A stretch of DNA of 64,000 bases from Leeuwenhoekiella polynyae (GTDB lineage: Bacteria; Bacteroidota; Bacteroidia; Flavobacteriales; Flavobacteriaceae): the NCBI RefSeq assembly GCF_042683665.1, contig NZ_JBHUOO010000009.1. One strand, written 5' to 3'. The number at the start of each line of letters is the position of its first letter. Within the stretch, counting starts at the first letter, position 1. Below, piece by piece: positions 28,279 through 37,660 of the stretch. A program made the translations under genes and the position numbers. The notes under the pieces are model-generated. The model was not told the origin of the DNA and did no database searches. It saw only the letters and a list, made by a program, of their open reading frames with translations.

Positions 28279-30516
28279 ATGAGTACAATAAAAACTTCCG
28301 TAAATCGTCGTTCTTTTCTTAAAATCTCAGCTTTAGCCAGTGGCGGAATGCTATTAAGTTTCAATTGGCTCTTGCATTCTAACACCAATGCGATTACTGA
28401 AGAACAAATTCCTGAAGGATGGTTTGAAATGAATGCCTATTTAAAAATAGCTACAGATGGGACAGTAACAATAATGGCTCCCAATCCAGAATTTGGTCAA
28501 AATGTATTAACATCCTTACCTATGATTGTTGCTGAGGAATTAGACGTCGACTGGGATCAAGTTGTTGTAAAGCAAGCCTCTTTTCGTACCGATTTATATA
28601 CGAGACAATTTGCTGGCGGCAGTCAATCTGTAAGGCAAGGCTATAATGCCTTACGTACAGCGGGAGCAACAGCACGCCAGATGCTAATTAATGCCACTGC
28701 CAAAGTCTGGAATGTTTCAGCTTCAGAAATTACAATCAAAAAAGGCATTTTAAAGCATACATCCGGTAAAACAAGTACTTATGGCGAAATGGCTGAAGCA
28801 GCATCGCAAGAAAAAGTTCCAGAGTCTGTAGAATTAAAAAATACCGAAGATTTTACGATTATAAGCAGCTCTAAAAAGAATGTTGCTTTACCAGACATTG
28901 TAAGCGGAAAACCCTTATTTGGAATGGATTATAAGGTTCCAGGAATGAAGTATGCTACCATAGCACATCCTCCTGCATTTGGACTTAAATTGAAATCTTA
29001 CGACGGTACGGAAGCTTTAAAAATGCCTGGAATAACTGATATTTTTGATATTGACATTTACAATGAAGGCTATGAGTTAAACATCTTTGACACCGCTACC
29101 TTTCCCAATCTAGTGGTAGTGGTAGGCGATTCTACCTGGCAAGTTATGCAAGCAAAAAAAGCATTAAAACTGGAGTGGGAACCCTTTGAAGAACATACGC
29201 TTAAACTCAATGTCTTTGGCAATAAATCGACTCAGGTAGTTCCGGCAGGATTGGAGAGTTCTGAAGATCACTTGGAACAGATGGATGCTAAATCTAAAGA
29301 ACCTGGTACTGTAGTACGCAAAGATGGTGATCCTGAAACAGCATTTAAAAATGCCGCTAAGGTTATTGAAAGTACGTATACCGCTCCTTTTTTAGCACAT
29401 AATGCCATGGAACCGGTAAACTTTTTTGCTCACGTTACTGAAGATAAAGCAATATTAGCCGGTCCTTTACAGGCTCCCGAACTTACAGAGCCTACGGTTG
29501 CCGCACGGCTAGGAATGAGTAAAGATCAAATTGAAATTATTATGACCCGTATGGGTGGTGGTTTTGGCAGACGGGCATATTCTCACGAGGTCGTTGAAGC
29601 TGCTGTAATTTCTCAAAAAATAAAAAATCCGGTCAAGTTGGTGTATACCCGCGAGGACGATATGACTTACGGCATTTACCGTCCTGCCTACCACGCTACT
29701 TTTAGAGCAGCTTTGGATGAAAATAATAAAATGGTTGCCTACCACATAAAAACAGGCGGTATACCTGAGAGTCCGCTGCATGCAAACCGTTTCCCGGCAG
29801 GAGCGGTTGACAATTATCTAGCTGAAAGCTGGCAAATTAATTCAAACATTACCATCGGAGCTTTTAGAGCTCCGCGTTCTAATTTTATGGGCGGTTCTGA
29901 ACAGGCGTTTCTGGACGAGGTTGCTGTTGCCGCCGGTAAGGATCCTATTGCATTTAGACTAGAATTGTTTGAAAAAGCAAAAACAGGTCCGGTAGGCAAA
30001 GACAATGATTACGAAGCAGATCGCTTTATAGTGCTACTTGAATTGTTACGTGATAAATCAAACTGGGAAATTTCAAAACCCGGTGTTCATCGGGGTGTTG
30101 CGGCCTACTACTGCCACAACAGTTACGTAGGTCACGTAGTTGATTTAAAAAACGAAAATGAAAAATTAGTTTTTGATAAAGTGTATAGTGCTGTAGACTG
30201 CGGCATTGTTATCAATAAGGATGCTGCACGAAATATGGTGGAAGGCGCGGTTACCGATGGTTTGGGAAATGCGATGTTTGGCAAAATGACTTTTAAAGAC
30301 GGTGTGCCACAGAAAAGTAATTTTTACAATTACAGATTGATACGTATGCCGGAAGCTCCTAAAGATATTGAAGTGCATTTTGTTGAAAATGGTAAAAACC
30401 CTACTGGTTTAGGAGAGCCCCCGTTCCCTCCTATTTTTGCCGCGTATACTAATGCATTGTCCCGGGCAAAAAATAAACGGCACTACAACCATCCTTTCGA
30501 GGAAGAAATGTTGTAA
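28279..30516 (+). CDS. iorB: Molybdopterin-dependent oxidoreductase large subunit (isoquinoline 1-oxidoreductase beta-like)
   Basis: A 745-residue large subunit of the xanthine dehydrogenase family. The start at 28279 (MSTIKTSVNRRSFLK) places a twin-arginine signal at the N-terminus, so the folded enzyme is exported. Family motifs include GGSQSVRQGYNALR, TRMGGGFGRRAYSHEV, AFRAPRSNF and the C-terminal GLGEPPFPPIFAAY, which carries the conserved Glu of the molybdenum site. It should work with the 2Fe-2S subunit at 32853-33317 and the cytochrome at 32188-32832 to oxidise an aldehyde or N-heterocycle in the periplasm. The true substrate is unknown. XdhC follows 21 bp downstream. Confidence 0.9.
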   Translation: MSTIKTSVNRRSFLKISALASGGMLLSFNWLLHSNTNAITEEQIPEGWFEMNAYLKIATDGTVTIMAPNPEFGQNVLTSLPMIVAEELDVDWDQVVVKQASFRTDLYTRQFAGGSQSVRQGYNALRTAGATARQMLINATAKVWNVSASEITIKKGILKHTSGKTSTYGEMAEAASQEKVPESVELKNTEDFTIISSSKKNVALPDIVSGKPLFGMDYKVPGMKYATIAHPPAFGLKLKSYDGTEALKMPGITDIFDIDIYNEGYELNIFDTATFPNLVVVVGDSTWQVMQAKKALKLEWEPFEEHTLKLNVFGNKSTQVVPAGLESSEDHLEQMDAKSKEPGTVVRKDGDPETAFKNAAKVIESTYTAPFLAHNAMEPVNFFAHVTEDKAILAGPLQAPELTEPTVAARLGMSKDQIEIIMTRMGGGFGRRAYSHEVVEAAVISQKIKNPVKLVYTREDDMTYGIYRPAYHATFRAALDENNKMVAYHIKTGGIPESPLHANRFPAGAVDNYLAESWQINSNITIGAFRAPRSNFMGGSEQAFLDEVAVAAGKDPIAFRLELFEKAKTGPVGKDNDYEADRFIVLLELLRDKSNWEISKPGVHRGVAAYYCHNSYVGHVVDLKNENEKLVFDKVYSAVDCGIVINKDAARNMVEGAVTDGLGNAMFGKMTFKDGVPQKSNFYNYRLIRMPEAPKDIEVHFVENGKNPTGLGEPPFPPIFAAYTNALSRAKNKRHYNHPFEEEML

Positions 30517-30537
30517 ACTCCTTTAGAAAAGTTATTA

Positions 30538-31554
30538 ATGACTCACGAGTTTAAAAAAATTATTGAAACCTCTTATCAATATTTCAAGCAGAATAAGGCT
30601 GCTGTTCTAGCTACAGTAGTTCATTTAGAGGGATCTTCTTACCGCAAACCAGGAGTTAGAATGTTAATCTCTGAAAAAGGAGAAATGACCGGTGCTGTCA
30701 GCGGTGGTTGTGTAGAAAAGGAAATTTATTTTCAAGCTGCAACTGTTTTTAGAACCGGTAAGGCAAAGATGATGACTTATGACGGACGTTATCGATTAGG
30801 TTGCGAGGGGATTTTGTATATTCTGATTGAGCCCTTTTTTACAGATGAAGCTCAATTTAAGAAAATCCTATCGGCTATAAATAATAGAGTCATCATCAAG
30901 ATTTATGTTACCTACACCTTAGATACAGAAACCTACTCCAATGAATTAGGATCAATATTCACACTAAAAGACAGAAACTCTATTTCAGAAGCTTCTATTA
31001 ACGGGCAATCCCCAATATTGAAAATGTTTATTCAGGAGTTGTCGCCGCTTTTCCAGCTGTTCATAATAGGTTCGGAACATGACGCCGTCCAACTGGCATT
31101 AATCGGTTCTTATATGGGATGGAAGGTCACTCTTATCGCATCACCAAAAGATCCAAGAAATAAGAGTCACTTTCCCGGTGTTGAGTCTGTAAAACATCTA
31201 AATCCCATTGATACTAAAATATTAGAAATAGATGATAATTCTGCAGTAGTACTGATGAATCATAATTATGCTACAGACTTAAATTTTCTTTATAATCTAG
31301 CAGAAACCAACCCCCTTTATATTGGGCTACTCGGTTCTGTCAAAAGAAGAGAAAAGTTAATAAATGAACTCATAGAAGTTCATTCTGAAAAGGCAGACCG
31401 TATTATTGATAAATTATATGGTCCAGCGGGATTAGATATTTCTGCAATAACACCACAAGAAATTGCAAATGCCATTATTAGCGAAATAATAGCGGTTGGA
31501 AGAAATAAAGCGGTAAATTCTTTGAGAAACCAATCAGAAAAAATTAGTTTCTAG
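30538..31554 (+). CDS. xdhC: XdhC/CoxI-family molybdenum cofactor chaperone
   Basis: A 338-residue cytoplasmic protein with the N-terminal XdhC/CoxI domain (about 12-80, GSSYRKPGVRM, AVSGGCVEKE) and a C-terminal Rossmann-type XdhC domain (about 165-320, LFIIGSEHDA, IGLLGSVKRRE, GLDISAITPQEIA). Members bind and sulfurate the molybdenum cofactor and insert it into the large subunit before export. Its position just behind the large subunit fits this role. Confidence 0.92.
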   Translation: MTHEFKKIIETSYQYFKQNKAAVLATVVHLEGSSYRKPGVRMLISEKGEMTGAVSGGCVEKEIYFQAATVFRTGKAKMMTYDGRYRLGCEGILYILIEPFFTDEAQFKKILSAINNRVIIKIYVTYTLDTETYSNELGSIFTLKDRNSISEASINGQSPILKMFIQELSPLFQLFIIGSEHDAVQLALIGSYMGWKVTLIASPKDPRNKSHFPGVESVKHLNPIDTKILEIDDNSAVVLMNHNYATDLNFLYNLAETNPLYIGLLGSVKRREKLINELIEVHSEKADRIIDKLYGPAGLDISAITPQEIANAIISEIIAVGRNKAVNSLRNQSEKISF

Positions 31555-31750
31555 GCAAATAATAAAGATTTAGAATATTATTTGATATACGTAATGGTTT
31601 ACATTAAAATGATAATTATAGAACCGCTGCTTTTTACTATTATTGCGGCGTAAACCAATGAGCCATCTCCAGCAAAACATAAGGGTTTTAGAAACTCAGA
31701 CCCAGTTTAATTTACAGACCCGACCCTTACTGACCCGTTGGCGGATCTTT

Positions 31751-32167
31751 TTAGTTCATTTTCTTAAAAATTATGGGCATCGTTTCTTCATCAATCCCAT
31801 TCAAATCAATTAATTTTAAAGACCTCATCCTTTTTAAGGTTTGCGTTTTATACTTTTTAAAATGTGGTGTTTCCCAATGTGCTTTGTATGCGTTACTACC
31901 TGCATAGATATCTAATAATAGTTCAATTTCAGTGGGTTTTCTTTTTTGATACCTAGGATAAATTGAAATCACACCGGGTTACAATATGACGGAGACTTTA
32001 GACTCTTCCTTAAGTATTGATTTATAATCATCTAGAAAGGCAGGTTCAATCTCAATTTCAGCCATTCGAATCATCATTTTATCCACGTCAAGATTTTGAC
32101 TATGTCCAACCTCTTTTCTACAGGAAATACTTAGAAGGGTAACTAAAATGAGACTTACTTTATTCAG
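31751..32167 (-). pseudogene. Antibiotic biosynthesis monooxygenase-like lipoprotein, broken by an in-frame stop
   Basis: One frame runs from a CTG at 32167 to 31751 with a single stop (TAA, 31979-31981) in the middle. The first part has a lipoprotein signal (LVTLLSISC) and the start of an ABM ferredoxin-like domain (RMAEIEIEPAFLDDYKSIL). After the stop the same frame continues with PGVISIYPRYQ and the characteristic YAGSNAYKAHWETPHFKKYK. Family members often have Glu where this TAA stands, one base away from GAA. No ATG opens the frame; CTG at the expected place suggests the start is also lost. The 73-residue part after the stop could at most give a fragment from GTG at 31972. Confidence 0.8.
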
Positions 32168-32187
32168 GTGCAGTTCTTCTAATTGGG

Positions 32188-32832
32188 TTATTCAGAATTA
32201 TCAGGAGCGTAAGCACCGGCTTTAAGCCAGGTTACCCAAGCTTCTTTAAATTCTTTATGACTCATTGGCGGCAAGGATAGCCCTTCAGCGGGATGCCAAC
32301 CAGCCTTTACTAAAGTATCTTCAGCATGTGCAATTAAATCTTTAATGGATTTATTTCCATTTTTAGATTTGTCAATTAATTGTTTAGCCAATTCATTAGC
32401 GGTTCTTCCTTGAAAGATCATTTTCATATCCGCGGGTGGCAAATGCCATTCGGGATTTCCCGGGGGAGCATGTTTACCGGGTGTATTTTCATTTTGATGG
32501 CAATTGGCACATTTCATCGCATACACCCCTTTTCCGTCTTCACCGCGTTGTGGTGACATGCCATGTAAATGACTGTCATCACCCTGTAGCGGAATATCTC
32601 CCGAAGGATGGCAATTCATACAGCGTGGATGCATCAATACAGAGTAGACTTTCTTAAAGGCTTCCTTAGAAACTACACTATCTTTTTTAAGGCTTGAAAG
32701 TTCTATATAGTCTTCAGTTGAAAAATTCTTTTCAGACATTCCTACTGAAATGCCTACTACCAAAAGAATTAGAAAAACCCCTCCTACAGTACTTAAAATT
32801 TTTCCTTGATTTTTAGGTTTAAATGGATTCAT
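32188..32832 (-). CDS. Membrane-anchored dihaem c-type cytochrome
   Basis: A 214-residue protein with one N-terminal membrane anchor (about 11-31) and two haem-binding motifs, CMNCH (71-75) and CANCH (108-112), facing the periplasm. Axial Met ligands are plausible (several Met near 92-107 and 170-185). It lies 20 bp after the 2Fe-2S subunit gene on the same strand, and such cytochromes carry electrons from periplasmic molybdenum hydroxylases of the IorAB type to the respiratory chain. The electron acceptor is not visible in the window. Confidence 0.87.
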   Translation of the reverse strand: MNPFKPKNQGKILSTVGGVFLILLVVGISVGMSEKNFSTEDYIELSSLKKDSVVSKEAFKKVYSVLMHPRCMNCHPSGDIPLQGDDSHLHGMSPQRGEDGKGVYAMKCANCHQNENTPGKHAPPGNPEWHLPPADMKMIFQGRTANELAKQLIDKSKNGNKSIKDLIAHAEDTLVKAGWHPAEGLSLPPMSHKEFKEAWVTWLKAGAYAPDNSE

Positions 32833-32852
32833 AATTTCTAATTGAACGATTA

Positions 32853-33317
32853 TTAAGTACTGCTTTTATTAATTTCTGCGGCAACATGAATCGCCTTACG
32901 AATTCTGGAATAGGTTCCACAACGGCAAATATTACCTGCCATCGCCAGATCTATATCCTCATCGGTTGGATTGGGATTCTCCTTTAACAATACTGCTGCA
33001 GACATAATCTGACCGCTATGACAATACCCACATTGTGGTACGTCTACTTCCGTCCAGGCTTGTTGTACGGGATGATCGTTATTTTCTGCCAGACCTTCGA
33101 TCGTGACTACCTTTTTGTTTTCAGCGCGCTTAACTTTTGTAACACAAGAGCGCACGGCTTCGCCCTCAAGATGTACAACACACGCCCCACACTGTGCCAC
33201 ACCACATCCATACTTTGTACCCGGCAGATCTAAATGTTCTCGCAATACCCATAGAAGAGGTGTTTCGGGATCAACATCTACCTGCAAATCTTTTTCATTA
33301 ACGTTTAGTGAAATCAT
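32853..33317 (-). CDS. iorA: 2Fe-2S subunit of molybdenum hydroxylase (IorA/CoxS-like)
   Basis: A 154-residue iron-sulfur subunit with two clusters. The plant-ferredoxin-like cluster uses Cys38, Cys43, Cys46 and Cys58 (YGCGVAQCGAC). The second, helical domain uses Cys96, Cys99, Cys131 and Cys133 (QCGYCHSGQI, NICRCGTY). No signal peptide is present; such subunits are carried out with the Tat-tagged large subunit. It is encoded on the strand opposite to its expected partner at 28279, with the cytochrome gene directly downstream. Confidence 0.93.
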   Translation of the reverse strand: MISLNVNEKDLQVDVDPETPLLWVLREHLDLPGTKYGCGVAQCGACVVHLEGEAVRSCVTKVKRAENKKVVTIEGLAENNDHPVQQAWTEVDVPQCGYCHSGQIMSAAVLLKENPNPTDEDIDLAMAGNICRCGTYSRIRKAIHVAAEINKSST

Positions 33318-33371
33318 AGTGTATATTTTAAGCTGTTCAATTCTATTAAAGATACTAAATACCTATATATA

Positions 33372-34523
33372 TTATTTTTTTGATAAATAGGTTTCTTTTG
33401 TAACCACATCAAACCACTGAGTAGGCCCTTCTGACCTATCCGTAATTGCAATCTGAACAAAAGCTTCGGTATCACTTGCGCCGTGCCAATGCGGCGTATT
33501 TGGAGGGCATTTCACGGCATCCCCTTTTTTCAAGATGCGTTTAGGACTTCCTTTTTCCTGATAAAAACCCGTACCAGAAATTGAAATAATGATCTGACCC
33601 GTAGGATGCTGGTGCCAAAAAGTTCGTGCACCGGGCTCAAAAGTCACTACGCCTACAGCAGTTGTATTCACCTCATCTGCTGTTATTAGTGAAGTGAGAT
33701 ATGCATTACCTGTAAATACAGGATTGTCTAATTTTTCTCCTCTGAGGAATATTAAATTTTCGATTTCGCTTAATGCGGAAGAAGGCGTCGGCTCCTTGCT
33801 ATCGGTAAGTGCTGCTAGAAGCAATTTACCTATATAAGCCTTTTCCGGTCCTGCTTGAGTTTCTACCATCTCAATAATTTGTTTCATTTGAGCTTCAGTA
33901 ACTCCCTGGTGCATCGCAATTGCCATATGTCCACGTGCCATTGGATCAAGATCTCCCATACGTAGTAATGCACCTACAGTTGCAATCTCACGCTCTTTAT
34001 AGTTAAGTACTCCTCGCTTAAAAATATCTGCAAAAAGATGCTCTTTTAAAAAAATCTCAATAATGGGAACAGTTTCCGCGTAACCCGCCTTTGGCCTATC
34101 CGTAACTCCTGTTAAATCAGCCAGAACTTCTTTTCCAACTTCGTATTTATTAACAGCATCTATATCAGTTGCTGCCGGCCCCTCTTGATCCTGAATACCT
34201 TTATCTTTTCGCTCTTGAAGAACTTCAGTCAATGTATTTATGGCCATAAGGCTTCTGGGAAAACCACAATAAGCGTAGAGGTGTACTAACTCTTCCTTTA
34301 CCTGATTTATGGTCATCCCAAAATCAAGACCTCTATGTAATGCTTTATTAAGCAATGGAGTATCACCCTTTGCTGTAGCGATTGCTATTGAGGCAATCCC
34401 TTGTTCAACAGGACTAAGTTCATCTTTAGATTGTGCATATGCAGAACCAAATGATAAGCTGTAAAAGGTTAGCATACTTATTACAACTAAAAGGGTTGAC
34501 TGTTTTACATTAATTTTTTTCAT
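33372..34523 (-). CDS. Exported carboxymuconolactone decarboxylase-cupin fusion
   Basis: A 383-residue protein with a signal peptide (about 1-31), two carboxymuconolactone decarboxylase-like repeats (about 45-125 and 150-235, HLYAYCGFPRSLMAINT, MARGHMAIAMHQGV) and a C-terminal cupin (about 270-370) with metal ligands HQHPTGQ and PHWHGA. The typical CxxC peroxidatic pair of AhpD relatives is not seen. The combination occurs in Bacteroidota next to flavodoxin and aldo/keto reductase genes, but its reaction is not established. It is the fourth gene of a possible minus-strand run from the aldo/keto reductase. Confidence 0.88.
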   Translation of the reverse strand: MKKINVKQSTLLVVISMLTFYSLSFGSAYAQSKDELSPVEQGIASIAIATAKGDTPLLNKALHRGLDFGMTINQVKEELVHLYAYCGFPRSLMAINTLTEVLQERKDKGIQDQEGPAATDIDAVNKYEVGKEVLADLTGVTDRPKAGYAETVPIIEIFLKEHLFADIFKRGVLNYKEREIATVGALLRMGDLDPMARGHMAIAMHQGVTEAQMKQIIEMVETQAGPEKAYIGKLLLAALTDSKEPTPSSALSEIENLIFLRGEKLDNPVFTGNAYLTSLITADEVNTTAVGVVTFEPGARTFWHQHPTGQIIISISGTGFYQEKGSPKRILKKGDAVKCPPNTPHWHGASDTEAFVQIAITDRSEGPTQWFDVVTKETYLSKK

Positions 34524-34532
34524 GATTTTTTT

Positions 34533-35138
34533 TTAGAAGTCGATTTTAGTCAGCCAATCATCTAACTTTTCTTCTACTTGTTCTGCTTTTTCTCCTTCCA
34601 TAACAAAGAGGATCCCGTCCCGTTCTATACCGCCTTCAACTGAAAATGCTTCAAGTACTTTAGAATCAGAACACAATTTATTGATTGTTTTAATCGTGCT
34701 TCCCAAACCATAACCTGCATTGGTGTTAAAAGGTATTACGGTTTTACCGCTAAGGTTATTTGTAGTCAAAAAACTTTTTATAGGTGGTGGGAGTTGCATT
34801 CCCCAGGTGGGAAACCCTATAAAAACCGTATCATAATGATCCAGATTATTAATTTTAGTTTGTAAAGGAGGTAAAAAACCGGTTTCGTTTTCTTCTGCTA
34901 CCTGAGCTACAATTTCCTGATAGTTCTCAGGGTAAGGGTCTTGTAGTTCTATAGCAGTCATTTCACCACCGGTTTTTTTCTGTATCATTTGAGCTACCGC
35001 CCGGGTATTATTTGTTCGCGACAAATAAACAATCAAAATATGCTGTGCTTTATTTTCTATAGGTTTTCCCAAAGGATTATCTGCCTGGCCCATACAGGAA
35101 ACAGATAATATAATTGTTAGTAAAACTATATATCTCAT
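34533..35138 (-). CDS. Flavodoxin-like lipoprotein
   Basis: A 201-residue FMN-binding flavodoxin fold. A lipoprotein signal (SVSCMGQ, Cys near 15) anchors it to the envelope. The phosphate-binding loop VYLSRTNNTRAVA follows (about 33-45), and a loop with PTWGMQLPPPIKSF (about 108-122) contacts the flavin. It lies 8 bp after the SnoaL-like gene and 10 bp before the cupin fusion. It may act as an electron donor or quinone reductase in the same pathway; this is inference. Confidence 0.88.
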   Translation of the reverse strand: MRYIVLLTIILSVSCMGQADNPLGKPIENKAQHILIVYLSRTNNTRAVAQMIQKKTGGEMTAIELQDPYPENYQEIVAQVAEENETGFLPPLQTKINNLDHYDTVFIGFPTWGMQLPPPIKSFLTTNNLSGKTVIPFNTNAGYGLGSTIKTINKLCSDSKVLEAFSVEGGIERDGILFVMEGEKAEQVEEKLDDWLTKIDF

Positions 35139-35145
35139 TATTTTT

Positions 35146-35598
35146 TTATTCTCCGGGTTTTCTTGTTAACAGTTTCACAAACGACAAGTTCGCCAGCTTC
35201 CAGCCACTTTCTTCTTTTACATAAACCTCAGTTACCATAAAAGGATTAGTTACTTCATTACCTCCTACTTCAGCTAAAAGTGTAATTTGATTCAAAAGAA
35301 TTGCCGTATCACCGATTACATCAACTGATACACTATGAACGTCTGCTTTTTTATACCAGATTCCTCCACTACCTATAATTGCTAATTCGCGATCTGTACC
35401 CCAACTACCGCCCATATGCACAAATTGGGCTTGAGGATGAAAAAGATCTTTAAGCTCACTTACATTCTTAGCTGCCATCCACTGCCATTTATTCATGGAA
35501 AGTTCTTTAACCTGTTTTGCTACATCACTATCCTGTGAAATGCCTACCTGAGTAAAGAGGAACATAAAAAATCCTACTATTTTATATGTGTTTTTCAT
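35146..35598 (-). CDS. Exported SnoaL/DUF4440-like protein
   Basis: A 150-residue NTF2-fold protein with a signal peptide (about 1-22). The cone-shaped fold is suggested by the helix-rich start (KQVKELSMNKWQWMAAKN), the FHPQAQFVHMGGSWGTD segment and later strands (VDVIGDTAILLNQITLL, VYVKEESGWKLA). Family members serve as small hydrolases, isomerases or ligand-binding proteins. It lies between aldo/keto reductase and flavodoxin in the same run. No specific function can be given. Confidence 0.82.
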   Translation of the reverse strand: MKNTYKIVGFFMFLFTQVGISQDSDVAKQVKELSMNKWQWMAAKNVSELKDLFHPQAQFVHMGGSWGTDRELAIIGSGGIWYKKADVHSVSVDVIGDTAILLNQITLLAEVGGNEVTNPFMVTEVYVKEESGWKLANLSFVKLLTRKPGE

Positions 35599-35625
35599 TC
35601 TATTCTATTCTATTTTTAAAGTCAA

Positions 35626-36609
35626 TTAATTTTCTATCATTTTTTGCATTTGCTCTGGGTAGCGTGCACCTTGAATATCAATTGTATTCAGCACATTTTC
35701 AATTTTTTCTAAATGCGCTGTTTCTAATTTAATGGCTTCACTCCCTATATTTTCTTTTAAGCGGTGCAATTTTGTCGTACCGGGAATGGGTACGATCCAA
35801 GGTTTTTGCTCAAGCAGCCAGGCAAGAGCTATTTGTGCAGAAGTAGCTTCTTTTTCTTTTGCAATTTTTCCTAATAATTCTACTAAAGCCTGATTGGCTT
35901 TTCTATTTTCTTCATTAAACCGCGGAACACTATTTCTAAAGTCGTTTTCACTAAACTTCGTTTTATCATCAATTTTTCCGGTTAGAAAACCCTTTCCTAG
36001 AGGACTAAAGGGAACTAAACCAATACCCAATTCTTCTAAGGTAGGAATAATTTCTTGTTCGGGTTCTCGCCACCAAAGCGAATATTCACTTTGTAAAGCA
36101 GCAACGGGTTGAACAGCGTGTGCCTTTCTGATGGTGCTTGCTCCCGCTTCAGACAAACCAAAATGTTTTACTTTTCCTTCTGCAATAAGATCTTTAACAG
36201 TACCAGCCACCTCTTCGATGGGCACATTAGGATCTACACGATGCTGATAAAACAGATCTATCACATCTGTATTCAATCTTTTTAAAGAAGCCTCTGCAAC
36301 TTCACGTATGCGCTCTGGCCGGCTATCTAAACCCTTACCAGGAATACCTTCTTTAAAACCAAATTTAGTCGCGATCACCACCTTTTTACGGAAAGGCTCT
36401 AATGCTTCACCTAAGAGCTTTTCATTTTCAAATGGCCCATAGGCTTCTGCTGTATCAAAAAACGTAACACCTTTATCATAAGCATCTCGTATCAATTTTA
36501 GAGCAAGACTTTTTTCAGTGGCAGGGCCGTAACCAAAACTAAGCCCCATACATCCCAATCCTAAAGCCGAAACTTCTAGACCACTTTTTCCCAATTCTCG
36601 ATTTTTCAT
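35626..36609 (-). CDS. Aldo/keto reductase
   Basis: A 327-residue NADPH-dependent oxidoreductase with the complete catalytic tetrad: Asp in FFDTAEAYG, Tyr in the same motif, Lys in VVIATKFGF and His in DLFYQHRVDP. The C-terminal cofactor motif IPGTTKLHRLKENIG is present. It belongs to the YakC/AKR13-like group by overall motif pattern. It is the first gene of the minus-strand run and is divergent from the AraC regulator, which probably controls it. Confidence 0.95.
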   Translation of the reverse strand: MKNRELGKSGLEVSALGLGCMGLSFGYGPATEKSLALKLIRDAYDKGVTFFDTAEAYGPFENEKLLGEALEPFRKKVVIATKFGFKEGIPGKGLDSRPERIREVAEASLKRLNTDVIDLFYQHRVDPNVPIEEVAGTVKDLIAEGKVKHFGLSEAGASTIRKAHAVQPVAALQSEYSLWWREPEQEIIPTLEELGIGLVPFSPLGKGFLTGKIDDKTKFSENDFRNSVPRFNEENRKANQALVELLGKIAKEKEATSAQIALAWLLEQKPWIVPIPGTTKLHRLKENIGSEAIKLETAHLEKIENVLNTIDIQGARYPEQMQKMIEN

Positions 36610-36735
36610 AGCTTTTTATTTTGTTCCTTACAAAGTTCAATTACTTTACCGCTCTTGGTTGTATATAAATTACTTCCTTTATTACCATTTTTACCGTTTG
36701 CAGCGTGAGTTCCAAAATTCTTAAAACCAGTTCGG

Positions 36736-36743
36736 TATATTTG
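36736..36743 (+). promoter_or_regulatory. Candidate -7 box for the AraC gene
   Basis: TATATTTG matches the Bacteroidota TAnnTTTG consensus and lies 24 bp before the ATG at 36767. No clear -33 TTTG box was found at the right distance, so this is tentative. Confidence 0.4.
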
Positions 36744-36766
36744 CGGGTAAACAATGGCATTTGGTT

Positions 36767-37660
36767 ATGAAAGACATTCTGAAAGTAGAAACGATATCAC
36801 AGTATAATGCATTAAAGGATATTCCTAACAGGCACCCGTTAATTACATGTTTTGATAGTGCCGATGCAAAACCCTTAAAAAGCGGAAAATTCAACTTTGG
36901 TTTTTATGCTATTTTTCTAAAGGGTGTAAACTGTGGAAAATTACAATACGGGCGCAATACCTATGATTATGAAGCGGGCACTTTAGTCTTTATGGGGCCG
37001 GGACAAGCGGTTGAAATCAAAACTCAAAAGGATTACAATCCTAAAGGTAATGCCTTACTCTTTCACGCTGATTTTATTAAAGGAACTCCCCTTGCCTCTA
37101 AAATTCATTCCTTTACATTTTTTTCCTACGAACTTAACGAAGCACTTCACATTTCTGAAAAAGAGCAACATATCGTAAAGGATCTCTTTTCTAAAATAGA
37201 TTATGAACTAGAACAGTCTATAGATAAACACAGTAAACAGATCGTATGTAATACCATAGAGTTACTTCTAAATTATTGTGAGCGCTTTTATGAGCGCCAG
37301 TTTATCACCCGAGAAGTTTTAAGCCAAGGTGTTGTTTCAAACTTTGAACGCATGCTTCATGCTTACTTCAATTCTGAAAAGCCACAAAAAATCGGACTTC
37401 CTTCAGTATCTTATTTTGCTGAAGAATTGAATTTATCTGCAAATTATCTGGGTGATCTCATCAAAAAAGAAACCGGAAAATCTGCTATAGATCACATTCA
37501 CTTAAAATTAATTGACCTCGCAAAAGACCGCATTTTTGATGGTGATAAATCTATAAGTCAAGTCGCTTATGAACTGGGGTTTAAATATCCACAGCATTTT
37601 AATAGGTTATTTAAGAAAAATACCGGATATACACCTAGCGCTTATAGGAATTTAAATTAA
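36767..37660 (+). CDS. AraC-family transcriptional regulator
   Basis: A 297-residue regulator. The start at ATG 36767 is preferred to an upstream TTG. The N-terminal part is a cupin-like ligand domain (about 20-110, YEAGTLVFMGPGQ). The C-terminal part (about 195-297) has two helix-turn-helix motifs (YFAEELNLSANYLGDLIKK and ISQVAYELGFKYPQHFNRL). Divergent orientation to the aldo/keto reductase suggests that it regulates that run. The AKR/AraC pair is a common arrangement in Bacteroidota. Confidence 0.93.
   Translation: MKDILKVETISQYNALKDIPNRHPLITCFDSADAKPLKSGKFNFGFYAIFLKGVNCGKLQYGRNTYDYEAGTLVFMGPGQAVEIKTQKDYNPKGNALLFHADFIKGTPLASKIHSFTFFSYELNEALHISEKEQHIVKDLFSKIDYELEQSIDKHSKQIVCNTIELLLNYCERFYERQFITREVLSQGVVSNFERMLHAYFNSEKPQKIGLPSVSYFAEELNLSANYLGDLIKKETGKSAIDHIHLKLIDLAKDRIFDGDKSISQVAYELGFKYPQHFNRLFKKNTGYTPSAYRNLN

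Noticed and set aside
31555..31750. Small gene or RNA between xdhC and the monooxygenase remnant
   Set aside because: Only a weak GGTTTAC/GTAAACC dyad was seen and no frame with protein-like composition.
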